This document shows positions 48,401-58,012 of a DNA stretch of 64,000 nt, piece by piece (the stretch's first letter is position 1; each line of letters starts with the position of its first letter). The notes beneath the pieces were generated by a model, which made no database searches, was not told where the DNA came from, and worked only from the letters and a program-made list of their open reading frames with translations. This stretch comes from an uncultured Clostridia bacterium. Its GTDB lineage: Bacteria; Bacillota; Clostridia; TANB77; CAG-508. The position numbers and the translations under genes are program-made. The DNA is taken from contig CAKOVK010000006.1 of assembly GCA_934121925.1 (NCBI GenBank), forward strand, positions 1-64,000, written 5' to 3'.

Positions 48401-48633
48401 TTTTTTATGGTTTCCACATCATCACTATCAAATCCAACAGTAGAAATTAAATTAAGATCAAAAACATTATAATCATTAATATATTTATTAAAAGTATTTA
48501 GCATATCTGGGCATGATGCATTTATTCCAACGAAAAAAGCAACACCTAATATTACAATTGCAATAATAGATATATATCTTTTTCTTGTTCTTTTTATTTC
48601 TTTGACAATATCTTTTACGTATGCTTTTTTCAT
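45466..48633 (-). CDS. FtsX/MacB-type ABC permease with long coiled coil
   Basis: 1055 residues. N-terminal membrane helix ('YISIIAIVILGVAFFVGI'), a large extracellular region containing a periplasmic-type domain and a coiled coil (about 255-495, rich in Asn, Gln, Lys and Glu), then three helices, a second FtsX unit and three more helices near the end ('ILTIIGGLLGLVLGVYLLTF'). It pairs with the ABC ATPase encoded downstream. Such mechanotransmission permeases move lipoproteins or peptides or drive wall hydrolases; the substrate is unknown. It has several CGG trinucleotides, all out of frame. Confidence 0.85.
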   Translation of the reverse strand: MKKAYVKDIVKEIKRTRKRYISIIAIVILGVAFFVGINASCPDMLNTFNKYINDYNVFDLNLISTVGFDSDDVETIKNIDKIDYIQPVKSICAVVEQGDKEKVLSVSSSPNDVTGNTMNKVEIVEGRYPTQKNDIVLDSKLKTDYKIGDTIEFIDTENQELEDVFKVKSYTVVGFANSPLYVAISRGSTTLVDGTISGFAIVLEDAFSMEEYTNIYAKVTTNNKNRTSDEYIEEIEKIQDEVKGKTDTLADKKYQDLYEEANNKIADARKEVQDAKDELKNAEQEIANGKTKLENSQKELNTQKQNFNSKMQEYNNQINSAKTTLDSTKATLDEKQKELNNAETQLNAEEQKLILAEQKALKGTGLTDLDKYLEYLQSISAPEEAITGIQTLVQGKAKLEQEKSTLQGYKKELSAGLEEYNKGLKSFEAQKQELENTKKTTQAKFNSAQIKIDDGWKELKQNENKFNDKKQEADQKISDAEKEIKDAEKKLEDLKVKIYVLDLETNEGYVSYKSDSNSVATIGKVFPIIFFLVAALVSLTAMTRMVEEDRGIIGTYKSLGYSRPKIALKYLAYSTSATLLGIVLGAVIGSYTLPWVISEAYKILYHTMPTVIMEVNMKYTLIAGIAAFASTTIATMFACYRMLRATPAKLMRPKSPKEGKKILLEKMPFIWKHFNFTQKITARNVFRYKKRLFMTLIGIAGCTALIFMGFGLRNSIATIVSKQYEQIRRYDFEITLKNELTEEEKQELNKYIENNGHNSKYTYLRQQTNDVIANGEEQNVYIIGVENQDELTNFVTMQDRKTKEKVKIQNDGVIITEKLSKLLNAHIGDEITIKIDDEKSKNVKVSGIIENYVYHYIYMNKAMYENIFEEEMIDNHIYLDIEEKLDKQAEEDISKYLLKDENIAQVLRLSSISESFSDMIKSLDTVVIVLITCAGMLAFVVLYNLNSINIEERKRELATIKLLGFYNNELSNYVFRENVILTIIGGLLGLVLGVYLLTFIISTAEMDIVMFGRERAFSSYFFAFVLTMVFAFLINLIMNKELKKIDMIESLKSVE

Positions 48634-48653
48634 CTTTCCTCCATAAAATTCTG

Positions 48654-48724
48654 AACAAAAGGGGACAGACCCCTTTTGTCCTATTTCTTATATTTCAAAC
48701 GAAAGGGGTCTGTCCCCTTTTGTT
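48654..48724. repeat. GGGGACAGACCCC palindromic repeat
   Basis: Arms AACAAAAGGGGACAGACCCC and complement surround a 20-base centre, between the permease and ATPase genes. Confidence 0.85.
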
Positions 48725-48725
48725 T

Positions 48726-49423
48726 CTACCATTCAATTTGGTCTATTGAAACAGGGTTTTCATTAATTCTATTTTCACTAACTTTTCCATTTTTTATTTT
48801 TATTATTCTATCTGCCATTGGCGTTATTGCTTGGTTATGTGTAATTATTATAACTGTTATATTCTTCTGTCTTGCTGTATTTTGTAATAACTTTAAGACT
48901 TCTTTTCCTGTATTATAGTCTAATGCTCCAGTTGGCTCATCACATAAAAGTAATTTTGGGTTTTTAGCAATTGCTCTTGCTATTGCAACTCTTTGCTGCT
49001 CTCCTCCAGATAATTGCCCTGGGAAATTGTTCATTCTCTTTTCAAGTCCTACATCTTTTAAAACTTGTTCTGGATCTAATGCATCTTTGCATATTTGACT
49101 TGCAAGTTCAACGTTTTCTTTTGCAGTTAAATTTGGTATTAAATTATAAAACTGAAATACAAACCCAATATCATTTCTTCTATATGTTGTAAGTCCTCTT
49201 TCATTATATTTGCTTATATCTTTTCCATCTACAATTATTTTACCACTTGTTACGCTATCCATTCCGCCAATTAAGTTTAAAACAGTGGTTTTCCCGTGCT
49301 CCGACTTGGTCCTACAACTATTATAATCTCTCCCTTTTCTCCAGAAAAAGATACACCATCTGCAGCCTTTACATTTCCATCACTATATAATTTTGTAACG
49401 TCTTTTAACTCTATATAACTCAT
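48726..49423 (-). CDS. ABC transporter ATP-binding protein, two CGG +1 sites in Walker A
   Basis: A 231-residue LolD/MacB-type ATPase. It begins [17 protein letters not shown]. The frame breaks at CGG 49301-49303 and again at 49294-49296; each read as Gly restores the P-loop '[16 protein letters not shown]'. Q-loop region '[17 protein letters not shown]', signature '[14 protein letters not shown]', Walker B '[12 protein letters not shown]' and the His switch 'ITHNQ' follow. With zero-frame reading the gene loses its whole nucleotide site. Corrected length is divisible by three. Partner: the FtsX-type permease. Confidence 0.93.
49293..49296 (-). other. CGGG +1 recoding site in the ABC ATPase (second)
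   Basis: In-frame CGG, after the first shift, follows GCA. The restored Gly is the one before the invariant Lys of Walker A (G-K-T-T). Confidence 0.93.
49300..49303 (-). other. CGGA +1 recoding site in the ABC ATPase (first)
   Basis: In-frame CGG follows AGT. The restored Gly is the second glycine of the GPSGAGKT loop, only seven bases from the next site. Confidence 0.93.
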
Positions 49424-49483
49424 AATTACACTCCTTAACTTTAAAATTATATATTACAAATATTAACTCTATATGAACTTTGA

Positions 49484-49512
49484 GGAAAAAAGGGGACTGT
49501 CCCCTTTTTTCC
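49484..49512. repeat. GGAAAAAAGGGGAC palindromic repeat
   Basis: Fourteen-base perfect arms surround one base. It lies between the ABC ATPase start and the end of the transporter gene at 49524, the family shared with 43126, 57976 and 62285. Confidence 0.8.
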
Positions 49513-49523
49513 CCAATTTATTA

Positions 49524-50021
49524 TTAAGCTGCGAATATTGCTCCAAAAGCTCCAAATACTCCTGCTGATGCAAGCCCCATTATAATTCCTGCTAGTATTA
49601 CTCCTAGCATAACTGCTAAAATACTTCTTTTAAAATCCATATCTAATATACTTGCTGCAAGTGTTCCTGTCCATGCTCCTGTTCCTGGAAGTGGAATTCC
49701 TACAAATATTAATAATGCAAAGAATAATCCTGTTTTTCCTGCTTTTTCTTGAAGTTTTTTTCCACCTTTTTCCCCTTTTTCCAAACACCATTTAAAGAAT
49801 TTACCTATTATTTTTTTGTCTGCTCCCCATTCTAAAACTTTTCTAGCAAACAAGTATATAAATGGTACTGGTAACATATTTCCTAATATACAAATTATAT
49901 AAAGTGGAAGTACTTGAATAGGATCTCCCCATAATGGGCTCAAGCCAATTGGGATTGAACCTCTTAACTCTATTAGTGGTACCATTGAAATTAAAAAGAC
50001 TATTAAATATTTTTTTAGCAT
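49524..50021 (-). CDS. Small multidrug-export-type membrane protein (COG2426)
   Basis: 165 residues with four membrane helices. The opening 'MLKKYLIVFLISMVPLIELRGSIPIG' and the later 'IPLPGTGAWTGTLAAS' are typical of the COG2426/Sm_multidrug_ex family. The substrate is not established. Monocistronic between two palindromic repeats. Confidence 0.85.
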   Translation of the reverse strand: MLKKYLIVFLISMVPLIELRGSIPIGLSPLWGDPIQVLPLYIICILGNMLPVPFIYLFARKVLEWGADKKIIGKFFKWCLEKGEKGGKKLQEKAGKTGLFFALLIFVGIPLPGTGAWTGTLAASILDMDFKRSILAVMLGVILAGIIMGLASAGVFGAFGAIFAA

Positions 50022-50043
50022 ATGTATTCTCCTTTTTCTATAT

Positions 50044-50128
50044 TAACGAGGTGTGATGTGGGAAGTGCGATTTATATAGTCAAAGCTTCGTAGGCTTTTC
50101 TCTATTTTTCACATTTCGCACTTCGTTA
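50044..50128. repeat. AACGAAGTG...CACTTCGTT repeat (copy 1)
   Basis: An imperfect palindrome of about 85 bases with an inner GAAAAGCCTACGAAG block. It aligns with the element at 52053. Confidence 0.7.
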
Positions 50129-50133
50129 AATTG

Positions 50134-51267
50134 CTATTTCTCTTCTTGTTTTTTCTTTTCTGTTCTATATTCTATAAAGTCGTTTATTATTAGTTTTATT
50201 ACTGCTATTATCGGAACTGCTAAGAACATTCCAAGTACTCCAAAATATGCTCCAAATAACGTTACAGAAAATATTACTAATATAGGACTTAATTGTAATG
50301 CATTTCCTACTATTTTAGGATTTATTATGTTTGCATCTATTTGTTGAAGTATTACTACTACTATAACCATCCATATTGCTTTTGCAAATCCTCCTGTAAA
50401 TATTGTTATTATGGTAGCAATTACTACTGCAACTATTGCTCCGAAATATGGAATTATATTAAATAATCCTATCATAAATCCTAATAGTACCCAATATTTT
50501 ACATTTAGAATCCACATTGCTATTGATACTATTATTCCTACTATTATACCATCTAATACCTGGCTTGATACAAATTTGAAGAATATATCATTAGCTTTCA
50601 TAAAGTATTTATCTATTATTTCACAAGTTTTCTCTTTAAATATTGCAGAATTTAATCTTCTTACAAATTTTAATATTTCACTTCTTTCTGCTAATATGTA
50701 CACAGACATTATTAATGTAACAAATACACTAAATATACCTTGAGCAACACCTACAACGCCTTTTATATAGCCATATATATTTTCTAGGCTTAAGATTTTG
50801 GTTATATCTATTTTTTGTAAGTTTCCTATAATTTCTAAAACATCTGCTTTTTTTATTATTGCATCTTCTGGCATATTTTCTACATATTCCATTGCTGTAT
50901 TATAATACCCCGGCATACTATTTGCTAACTCTATTACACTTTCTGAAAGTGCTGGTATTATAATATTTATAACTATTACTAATAACAATATTGCCATTAT
51001 ATATACTGTAACAATCGATAACCCTCTTGCTTTTTTCTTTATAAACTTTGGCTTTAGCTTTTTGTATAGACTTTCTATTTGCCTACATGGTATATAAAAC
51101 AAATATGCTACTAATATTCCCATTAAAAATGGCATTAATATTGATAATAATTTGCCAAACCACATTGATATATCTGTAAAGTTGTCTAGTGTTTTGTATA
51201 CAAATATCACTGCCACTGCAAATGTAAACCAGTATAACCATTTTGTCCATTTTTTTGTTTCCTTCAT
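50134..51267 (-). CDS. AI-2E transporter family (PerM/YhhT) membrane protein
   Basis: 377 residues with about eight membrane helices. Conserved pieces include 'LMPFLMGILVAYLFYIPCR', 'LDGIIVGIIVSIAM' and the C-terminal 'GLFNIIPYFGAIVAVVIATI' and 'QQIDANIINPKIVGNALQLSP', a family signature. Members export autoinducer-2 or Na+; which applies here is unknown. The xth gene lies just upstream. Confidence 0.88.
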   Translation of the reverse strand: MKETKKWTKWLYWFTFAVAVIFVYKTLDNFTDISMWFGKLLSILMPFLMGILVAYLFYIPCRQIESLYKKLKPKFIKKKARGLSIVTVYIMAILLLVIVINIIIPALSESVIELANSMPGYYNTAMEYVENMPEDAIIKKADVLEIIGNLQKIDITKILSLENIYGYIKGVVGVAQGIFSVFVTLIMSVYILAERSEILKFVRRLNSAIFKEKTCEIIDKYFMKANDIFFKFVSSQVLDGIIVGIIVSIAMWILNVKYWVLLGFMIGLFNIIPYFGAIVAVVIATIITIFTGGFAKAIWMVIVVVILQQIDANIINPKIVGNALQLSPILVIFSVTLFGAYFGVLGMFLAVPIIAVIKLIINDFIEYRTEKKKQEEK

Positions 51268-51281
51268 TTAATTTCTCCCCT

Positions 51282-52037
51282 TTATTCTTCTATTTCTAAT
51301 CCAACTGGGCAATGGTCACTTCCCATTATTTCTGAATAAATATATGCATCTTTTATATTTTTACTTATTCTATCAGATACTAGAAAATAGTCAATACGCC
51401 ACCCTGCATTATTTGCTCTTGCATTAAACATATATGACCACCAAGTGTATGCTCCTTCTTTATCTGGATATATTTTTCTAAATGTGTCTGTAAATCCAGA
51501 ATTCAATAAATTATCTATTTTACTTCTTTCTTCATCTGTAAATCCCGCATTTTTTCTATTTGATTTTGGATTTTTTAAGTCTATCTCTGTATGAGCTACA
51601 TTTAAGTCTCCGCATATTATTACTGGCTTCTGTTTATCTAGTTTAATTAAATATTTTTTAAATTCATCTTCCCAAATCATTCTATATTCTAATCTTGCAA
51701 GCTCTCTTCCAGAGTTTGGTGTATAACAATTTACCATATAAAATTTATCAAATTCTAGTGTTATTACTCTTCCCTCTTTATCGTGCTCTTCTATTCCTAT
51801 TCCATATGTTACATTTATGGGCTCTTTCTTTGTAAAAATTGCTGTTCCTGAATAACCTTTTCTTTCTGCATAATTATAGTATTGATGATATCCTTGCAAT
51901 TCTAATTCTATTTGACCCTCTTGCATTTTTGTCTCTTGAATACAAAATATATCTGCATTAAGCTCTTTAAATGATTCTTTAAAGCCTTTTTTATATATTG
52001 CTCTTAATCCGTTTACATTCCATGAAACTAATTTCAT
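51282..52037 (-). CDS. xth: Exodeoxyribonuclease III (ExoA/Xth)
   Basis: 251 residues, an AP endonuclease with 3'-5' exonuclease activity in base-excision repair. Motifs: 'LVSWNVNGLRAIYKKGF', 'DIFCIQETKMQEG' (metal-binding Glu), 'YTPNSGREL', 'CGDLNVAHTEIDL' (Asp, Asn), 'WWSYMFNARANNAGWRIDYF' and the final 'GSDHCPVGL' with the catalytic His. Intact, with out-of-frame CGG only. Confidence 0.95.
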   Translation of the reverse strand: MKLVSWNVNGLRAIYKKGFKESFKELNADIFCIQETKMQEGQIELELQGYHQYYNYAERKGYSGTAIFTKKEPINVTYGIGIEEHDKEGRVITLEFDKFYMVNCYTPNSGRELARLEYRMIWEDEFKKYLIKLDKQKPVIICGDLNVAHTEIDLKNPKSNRKNAGFTDEERSKIDNLLNSGFTDTFRKIYPDKEGAYTWWSYMFNARANNAGWRIDYFLVSDRISKNIKDAYIYSEIMGSDHCPVGLEIEE

Positions 52038-52052
52038 AAATTTCTCCTTTTT

Positions 52053-52142
52053 AAACGAAGTGTGAAGTGAGAGGTGCGAAAAATGGGGAAAAGCCTGCGA
52101 AGTTTTGGCCCTATTAGTCCCACATCACATCTCACACTTCAA
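52053..52142. repeat. AACGAAGTGTGA repeat (copy 2)
   Basis: An imperfect palindrome with GAAAAGCCTGCGAAG inside, aligned over most of its length with copy 1 at 50044 on the opposite strand. Confidence 0.7.
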
Positions 52143-52158
52143 TTAAACGAACTCCGGT

Positions 52159-53820
52159 TTAATTTTCTTTATATACTTTTAATTTTACCAACAAACTATA
52201 TATTTTTGTTCCAAATGGGATCATATATATATCTTCTTTTGTTAGCATTTTCATTCCAAGTACTAGTACTAAATATACTAGTATTCCTGTACATATAGCT
52301 ATAATTGTTGAGATTGCATTTCCAAGCGCTCCTACAATTACTTTATATATAATATAAACTATAATCCCCATAATTGCTGATGCAAATGTTGGTTTTAACA
52401 CATGGTCTTTTAAGTTCATATTTAACTTTATTTCTTTGTTTAAATAATACATACATATTACAAATAGTATAACTTGGCATACTATTGAACTAATAACAGC
52501 TCCTAATATATTTATTTCTGGATTACTTATTAATATTAGATTTAAAATTAATTTTATAAATCCTCCAATTGCTAATGCTATTGCTGGAATGTGTACTTTT
52601 CCGAATCCATATAATCCGCCTTCTACAACATAGTTTAGTGATACAAATATCATTGTAATTGTACTTAAAATTAATATATTAGCTCCATTTGAAGCTGCTG
52701 GATATATTAGTTTTAAAATTGGTTCTGCAAGTGCTACTAGTCCTGCTGCGCATGGCATTATTAATAGTATTGATGCAAAAAATGAGAATGATAATCTTTT
52801 ATTTACTGTTGCATAATCTTCTACTGATATTGCTGAAGATATTGCTGGAACCAAGGCTGTGCAAAAAGCTCCTGTAATTGCAAGTGGAAGATGTATTATT
52901 GTTACAACTTTTGATAATACGCCAGATAGCTCCATCGCTTTTGCTTCTAATGCCGCTTTTCCGCCTTCTAGAATTCCAGAAAATGCAGTTTGTATACAAT
53001 TACTTATTGTAACTGTGTCTATCATATTATTAATAACCGATATTAATGACCCAATTGTCATTGGTATTGATATTGCAAATATTGTTTTTATAAGTTTTCC
53101 TGTAGTTTTGTCTTCTTGTTCTACTGTTTGAGCAGCACATTCTGCCATAATTCCTTTTTTTCTTCTTTTATAGAAAATAACCAAATACATAAAAGAAATC
53201 AAAATAGCAAGCGTTGTAGACAAGTTCCCTCCTGCTGCCATAATGGCTGGATCCTTTCCAACTAACGCATATACAAATGTGATTGTTAAAACACAATTAA
53301 AAAATTGTTCTAATGTTTGGGATACACTTGTTGATTTCATGCTTCCAAGTCCTGCAAAGTATCCTCTTAAAACTGCAGAAGATGCAACAAACATAATTGC
53401 CGGTGCTAGTACCATTAGAACGTATTTTACATCTGGTACATTTAATATTCTTTTTGCTATTATTCCTGCTCCAAAGAATAATACTAATGAGAAAAATGCT
53501 CCTATTAGTGTAAATATCTTTAAAGATGTTTTAAAAATTCTATGTGCACCTTTATGATCACCTATTGCAACTCTTTCTGAAACTAGTTTAGAAATTATTG
53601 TAGGTATTCCAACTGATGACAATGTTAGTAATAAAGAATATACTGTATACCCTGCATCATAATATCCATTCCCTATATCACCAAAACCTTCAACATTTAT
53701 AATTACTAGTCTATATACAAAGCCTAATATTTTTATAAGAATTTGTGCAACCATAAGCATTGCAACATTTTTCATAAATGATGTATTTTTTTCTTTTTTT
53801 ATTTTATCTTCTGCTCCCAT
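52159..53820 (-). CDS. Polysaccharide flippase, SpoVB/MurJ-like
   Basis: 553 residues with about fourteen membrane helices in the MOP exporter fold. The N-terminal 'SFMKNVAMLMVAQILIKILGFVYRL' and 'FGDIGNGYYDAGYTVYSLLLTLSSVGIPTI' match the SpoVB group, which flips lipid-linked cell-wall precursors during cortex formation. MurJ-type roles in growing cells are also possible. Monocistronic between repeats. Confidence 0.88.
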   Translation of the reverse strand: MGAEDKIKKEKNTSFMKNVAMLMVAQILIKILGFVYRLVIINVEGFGDIGNGYYDAGYTVYSLLLTLSSVGIPTIISKLVSERVAIGDHKGAHRIFKTSLKIFTLIGAFFSLVLFFGAGIIAKRILNVPDVKYVLMVLAPAIMFVASSAVLRGYFAGLGSMKSTSVSQTLEQFFNCVLTITFVYALVGKDPAIMAAGGNLSTTLAILISFMYLVIFYKRRKKGIMAECAAQTVEQEDKTTGKLIKTIFAISIPMTIGSLISVINNMIDTVTISNCIQTAFSGILEGGKAALEAKAMELSGVLSKVVTIIHLPLAITGAFCTALVPAISSAISVEDYATVNKRLSFSFFASILLIMPCAAGLVALAEPILKLIYPAASNGANILILSTITMIFVSLNYVVEGGLYGFGKVHIPAIALAIGGFIKLILNLILISNPEINILGAVISSIVCQVILFVICMYYLNKEIKLNMNLKDHVLKPTFASAIMGIIVYIIYKVIVGALGNAISTIIAICTGILVYLVLVLGMKMLTKEDIYMIPFGTKIYSLLVKLKVYKEN

Positions 53821-53908
53821 TAAACCCTTCCTTTTCTAATTAATATTTATTTTATATCATATATATAATTTTTTTACAATAATTTTTCTTTTTTAAAAAT
53901 CTAAATTA

Positions 53909-53982
53909 AACGGAAACTAATGGGGATAAACCCCTTTTGTTTTAATGGGGACAAAAGGGGTCTATCCCCATTAGTTTCCGTT
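53909..53982. repeat. GGGGATA.ACCCC palindromic repeat
   Basis: Thirty-two-base arms with one mismatch surround ten bases. Same family as 2091 and 55071. Confidence 0.85.
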
Positions 53983-53995
53983 AGTTCCTTGGCAA

Positions 53996-54027
53996 AAAAA
54001 ATAGAGGATTACCTTCCCCTATTTTTT
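53996..54027 (-). terminator. Terminator of the 3D-domain gene
   Basis: An A/T-rich stem (AAAAAATAG with CTATTTTTTT) closes just after the stop at 54033. Confidence 0.75.
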
Positions 54028-54032
54028 TGTTT

Positions 54033-54956
54033 TTATTTAACAACTTCTACATCTAAATATCTTACTCCCCAAGCTAAAGCTTCTGAGTGTGAATTCATAT
54101 AAATATCTATTCTGTTTCCTTGGATTGCTCCACCTCTGTCTTCTACAGTATATGTTTTTCCGTTAATAACTAATTGTGTTCCAAATGCAAATGTACTTGG
54201 TGCTGCAACTGTATGATTTGCTGTTGCTCTTGCCCCACAAGCTGTAATTCCATTTGTTTTTCCACAACATCTAGCACATGAACAATATGCTGTTACTTTA
54301 TATCTTCCCGATGTTGCTGTTGTTGTTCCTCCTCTAGTATATCCTGATCTTGATGTTACCTTTGTTTGTATTTGAACAATTTTATTTACTGGTTCTTTTA
54401 TAACTTTAGATGACAATTCTATTCTTTCTATTTCTATTCCATCTTTATATTTAACTTTATAAGTTACTTCTCTAATACCATTTTTTCCTGCTTGTATTAC
54501 CCTGTTTGTAGGGTTGTTACCATTTGATACATCTTTTGTTATTGTTTCAAATGGAATTTCTTCTTGAACTGTTATTATTTCCTCTGTAATGTTTGAATAA
54601 TTTTCAGCAATTTCTTCTATATTGCTATTTAACTCTTCATCTGAAATTTCTGCTATCTTTGTAGGTTCATTTCCCTGCTTTGTTATTATAATCGTATTTG
54701 TATTTGTTATCTCTTCTTCCATACTAGGTATTACTATCTCATCTGCAGATAACATTATATGGTTTTCTTCTAATATTTCAGATACTTTTGTTTTTGATGT
54801 CACTACTGTAGTTTCATGATTATTAGAAAACTTTATTTTCACACTATTTAATTTTGCTTTTCCTGCTAGTACTGATATCCCTAAGATTATAATAAATATT
54901 ATACTTATTGCAATAATCTTTTTATAAGATATAGATGAATATTTTGTTTTATTCAT
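54033..54956 (-). CDS. YabE-like protein with DUF348, G5 and 3D domains
   Basis: 307 residues. N-terminal membrane anchor (about 12-30), a DUF348 unit ('VVTSKTKVSEILEENHIMLSADE'), a G5 domain ('EEIPFETITKD' to 'ELSSKVIKEPVNKIVQI'), then the 3D domain with 'VTAYCSCARCCGKTNG' and the three Asp: 'VEDRGG', 'RIDIYM', 'YLDVEVV'. It is a probable lytic transglycosylase-like wall enzyme related to YabE/YuiC and resuscitation-promoting factors, active outside the membrane. Confidence 0.9.
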   Translation of the reverse strand: MNKTKYSSISYKKIIAISIIFIIILGISVLAGKAKLNSVKIKFSNNHETTVVTSKTKVSEILEENHIMLSADEIVIPSMEEEITNTNTIIITKQGNEPTKIAEISDEELNSNIEEIAENYSNITEEIITVQEEIPFETITKDVSNGNNPTNRVIQAGKNGIREVTYKVKYKDGIEIERIELSSKVIKEPVNKIVQIQTKVTSRSGYTRGGTTTATSGRYKVTAYCSCARCCGKTNGITACGARATANHTVAAPSTFAFGTQLVINGKTYTVEDRGGAIQGNRIDIYMNSHSEALAWGVRYLDVEVVK

Positions 54957-55070
54957 AAATCCCTCCTTAAAGCGACCTCTTATATTATACTATTTTTATA
55001 AGTGTTTGTCAAATTTGGAAACTTTTTCTATTATATTATATGCTGCTTGTACTAAAAATATGCCAAAAAG

Positions 55071-55139
55071 CGGAACTAATGAGGACAGACCCCTTTTGTT
55101 TCAATTGAAACAAAAGGGGTCTGTTCCCATTAGTTTCGG
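55071..55139. repeat. GGACAGACCCC palindromic repeat
   Basis: Arms of about 34 bases with three mismatches; a further partial unit (CGGTCTGTCCCATTTTGTTC) runs to 55156. Confidence 0.8.
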
Positions 55140-55156
55140 TCTGTCCCATTTTGTTC

Positions 55157-56752
<1,596 letters not shown>

Positions 56753-56780
56753 CTAATTCTCCTCCTAAACTAAAAACAAA

Positions 56781-56830
56781 AATAGATTTAAAAAATATTC
56801 CCGAAAAAAGGGGTTTTTTTTAAATCTATT
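56781..56830 (-). promoter_or_regulatory. Terminator-like hairpin in the pyrG leader, possible attenuator
   Basis: A 15-bp perfect stem (AATAGATTTAAAAAA) encloses a CCCCTTTTTTCGGG loop and is followed on the minus strand by TTTGTTTTT, ending 30 bases before pyrG. A C/U-rich tract in a pyrG terminator recalls reiterative-transcription control of pyrG. The likely promoter (TTGCAA-17-TAATAT, about 56866-56894) does not start with GGG, so the mechanism may differ. Confidence 0.6.
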
Positions 56831-56955
56831 ATTTTTTATTATTAATATGTAAATATATTATCATTTTTTGTTTTATTTTGCAATAGGTTTTTTAAATTAA
56901 TTGTTTTTGTCTTTTTGTCATTGATATTTATTTACATTTGCTATATACTACGTTT

Positions 56956-56990
56956 GAACAAGGAAAGCTAGAGACGTGGTTTCCTTGTTC
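56956..56990. repeat. 11-bp inverted repeat between pyrD and pyrG
   Basis: GAACAAGGAAA and its exact complement lie 13 bases apart. A T-rich tail exists only on the plus strand, so it is a weak terminator for the minus-strand pyr genes. Confidence 0.5.
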
Positions 56991-57042
56991 TCTTATTATT
57001 ATAACATATTTATATAAATTGTAAATACTTTTTGACAAAGTT

Positions 57043-57952
57043 TTAGTTCATTTCTACTTTTCCTATAATGTCTTTTATATCCTTTATATTATATTTCTTC
57101 ATATACTCTTCTATTTCTTTAACTGTATTTATACTTGTATATGGATCTATAAAATTACCTGCACCAATTGATATTGCACTTGCACCAGCAAGCATAAATT
57201 CTAATGCATCTCTTCCATTTGTTATTCCTCCCATTCCTAAAATAGGAATATTAATAGCTTGTGCCACTTGATATACCATCCTAACTGCAACGGGTCTTAT
57301 AGCAGGTCCTGAAAGTCCCCCTGTATTGTTTGCTAAATATGGTTTTCTAGTATCTACATTAATGCTCATTCCAAGCAAAGTGTTAATTAAAGATACACCA
57401 TCTGCTCCCGCATCTTCTGCTGCTTTAGCAGGAATTGTTATATCAGTTACATTTGGAGTAAGCTTTACAATTAATGGCTTATCCAAAACTTTTCTAACCT
57501 TACTAGTAACTTCTTTTACACCTTCATATGTAGTTCCAAAGGCCAAACAACCAGATTTAACATTTGGGCAAGAAAGGTTAAGCTCAACTCCATCAATTTC
57601 AGATTTATTAAGTATTCTGCAAACTTCTACATAATCCTCAACAGTACTTCCGCAAGCATTTACAATAATAGCTGTATTTTGTTGCTTTAGCCATGGCAAA
57701 TCATATTGCAAAAAATATTCAACTCCTGGATTTTGAAGTCCTATACTATTAAGCATTCCGCTTGGAGTCTCGCAAATTCTAGAAGGTCTGTTACCATTAC
57801 GTGGCTTTAGCGAAGTCCCCTTTGTGATAATTCCTCCGAATTTCACTTAAATTAAAAAATTGACTATATTCTCTGCCATATCCAAAAGTACCTGAAGCAA
57901 CGGTAACAGGATTTTTCATTTTTATTCCTGCAAAATTAACTTCTGTATTCAT
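57043..57952 (-). CDS. pyrD: Dihydroorotate dehydrogenase, class 1B catalytic subunit, one CGG +1 site
   Basis: 302 residues, FMN-dependent oxidation of dihydroorotate. It begins [20 protein letters not shown] and '[14 protein letters not shown]'. CGG at 57836-57838 breaks the frame; CGGA as Gly gives '[19 protein letters not shown]', the conserved substrate-binding Lys region. Then '[16 protein letters not shown]', 'NLSCPNVK' (class 1B catalytic Cys), '[11 protein letters not shown]' and '[14 protein letters not shown]'. It follows pyrK, its electron-transfer partner, which also carries a CGG site. Confidence 0.95.
57835..57838 (-). other. CGGA +1 recoding site in pyrD
   Basis: In-frame CGG follows ATT. 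The restored Gly is the first of 'GGIITKGT'. The zero frame leads to an out-of-family sequence. Confidence 0.93.
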
Positions 57953-57975
57953 AAATTCACACCTTTCATTCCTTC

Positions 57976-58006
57976 AGGGAAAAAGGGGCCTGTCCCCTTT
58001 TTCCCT
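57976..58006. repeat. AGGGAAAAAGGGG palindromic repeat between pyrK and pyrD
   Basis: Arms of 13 bases around CCTGT; same family as 43126. It lies inside the pyr operon between the pyrK stop and the pyrD ribosome site. Confidence 0.8.
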
Positions 58007-58012
58007 CAAATT

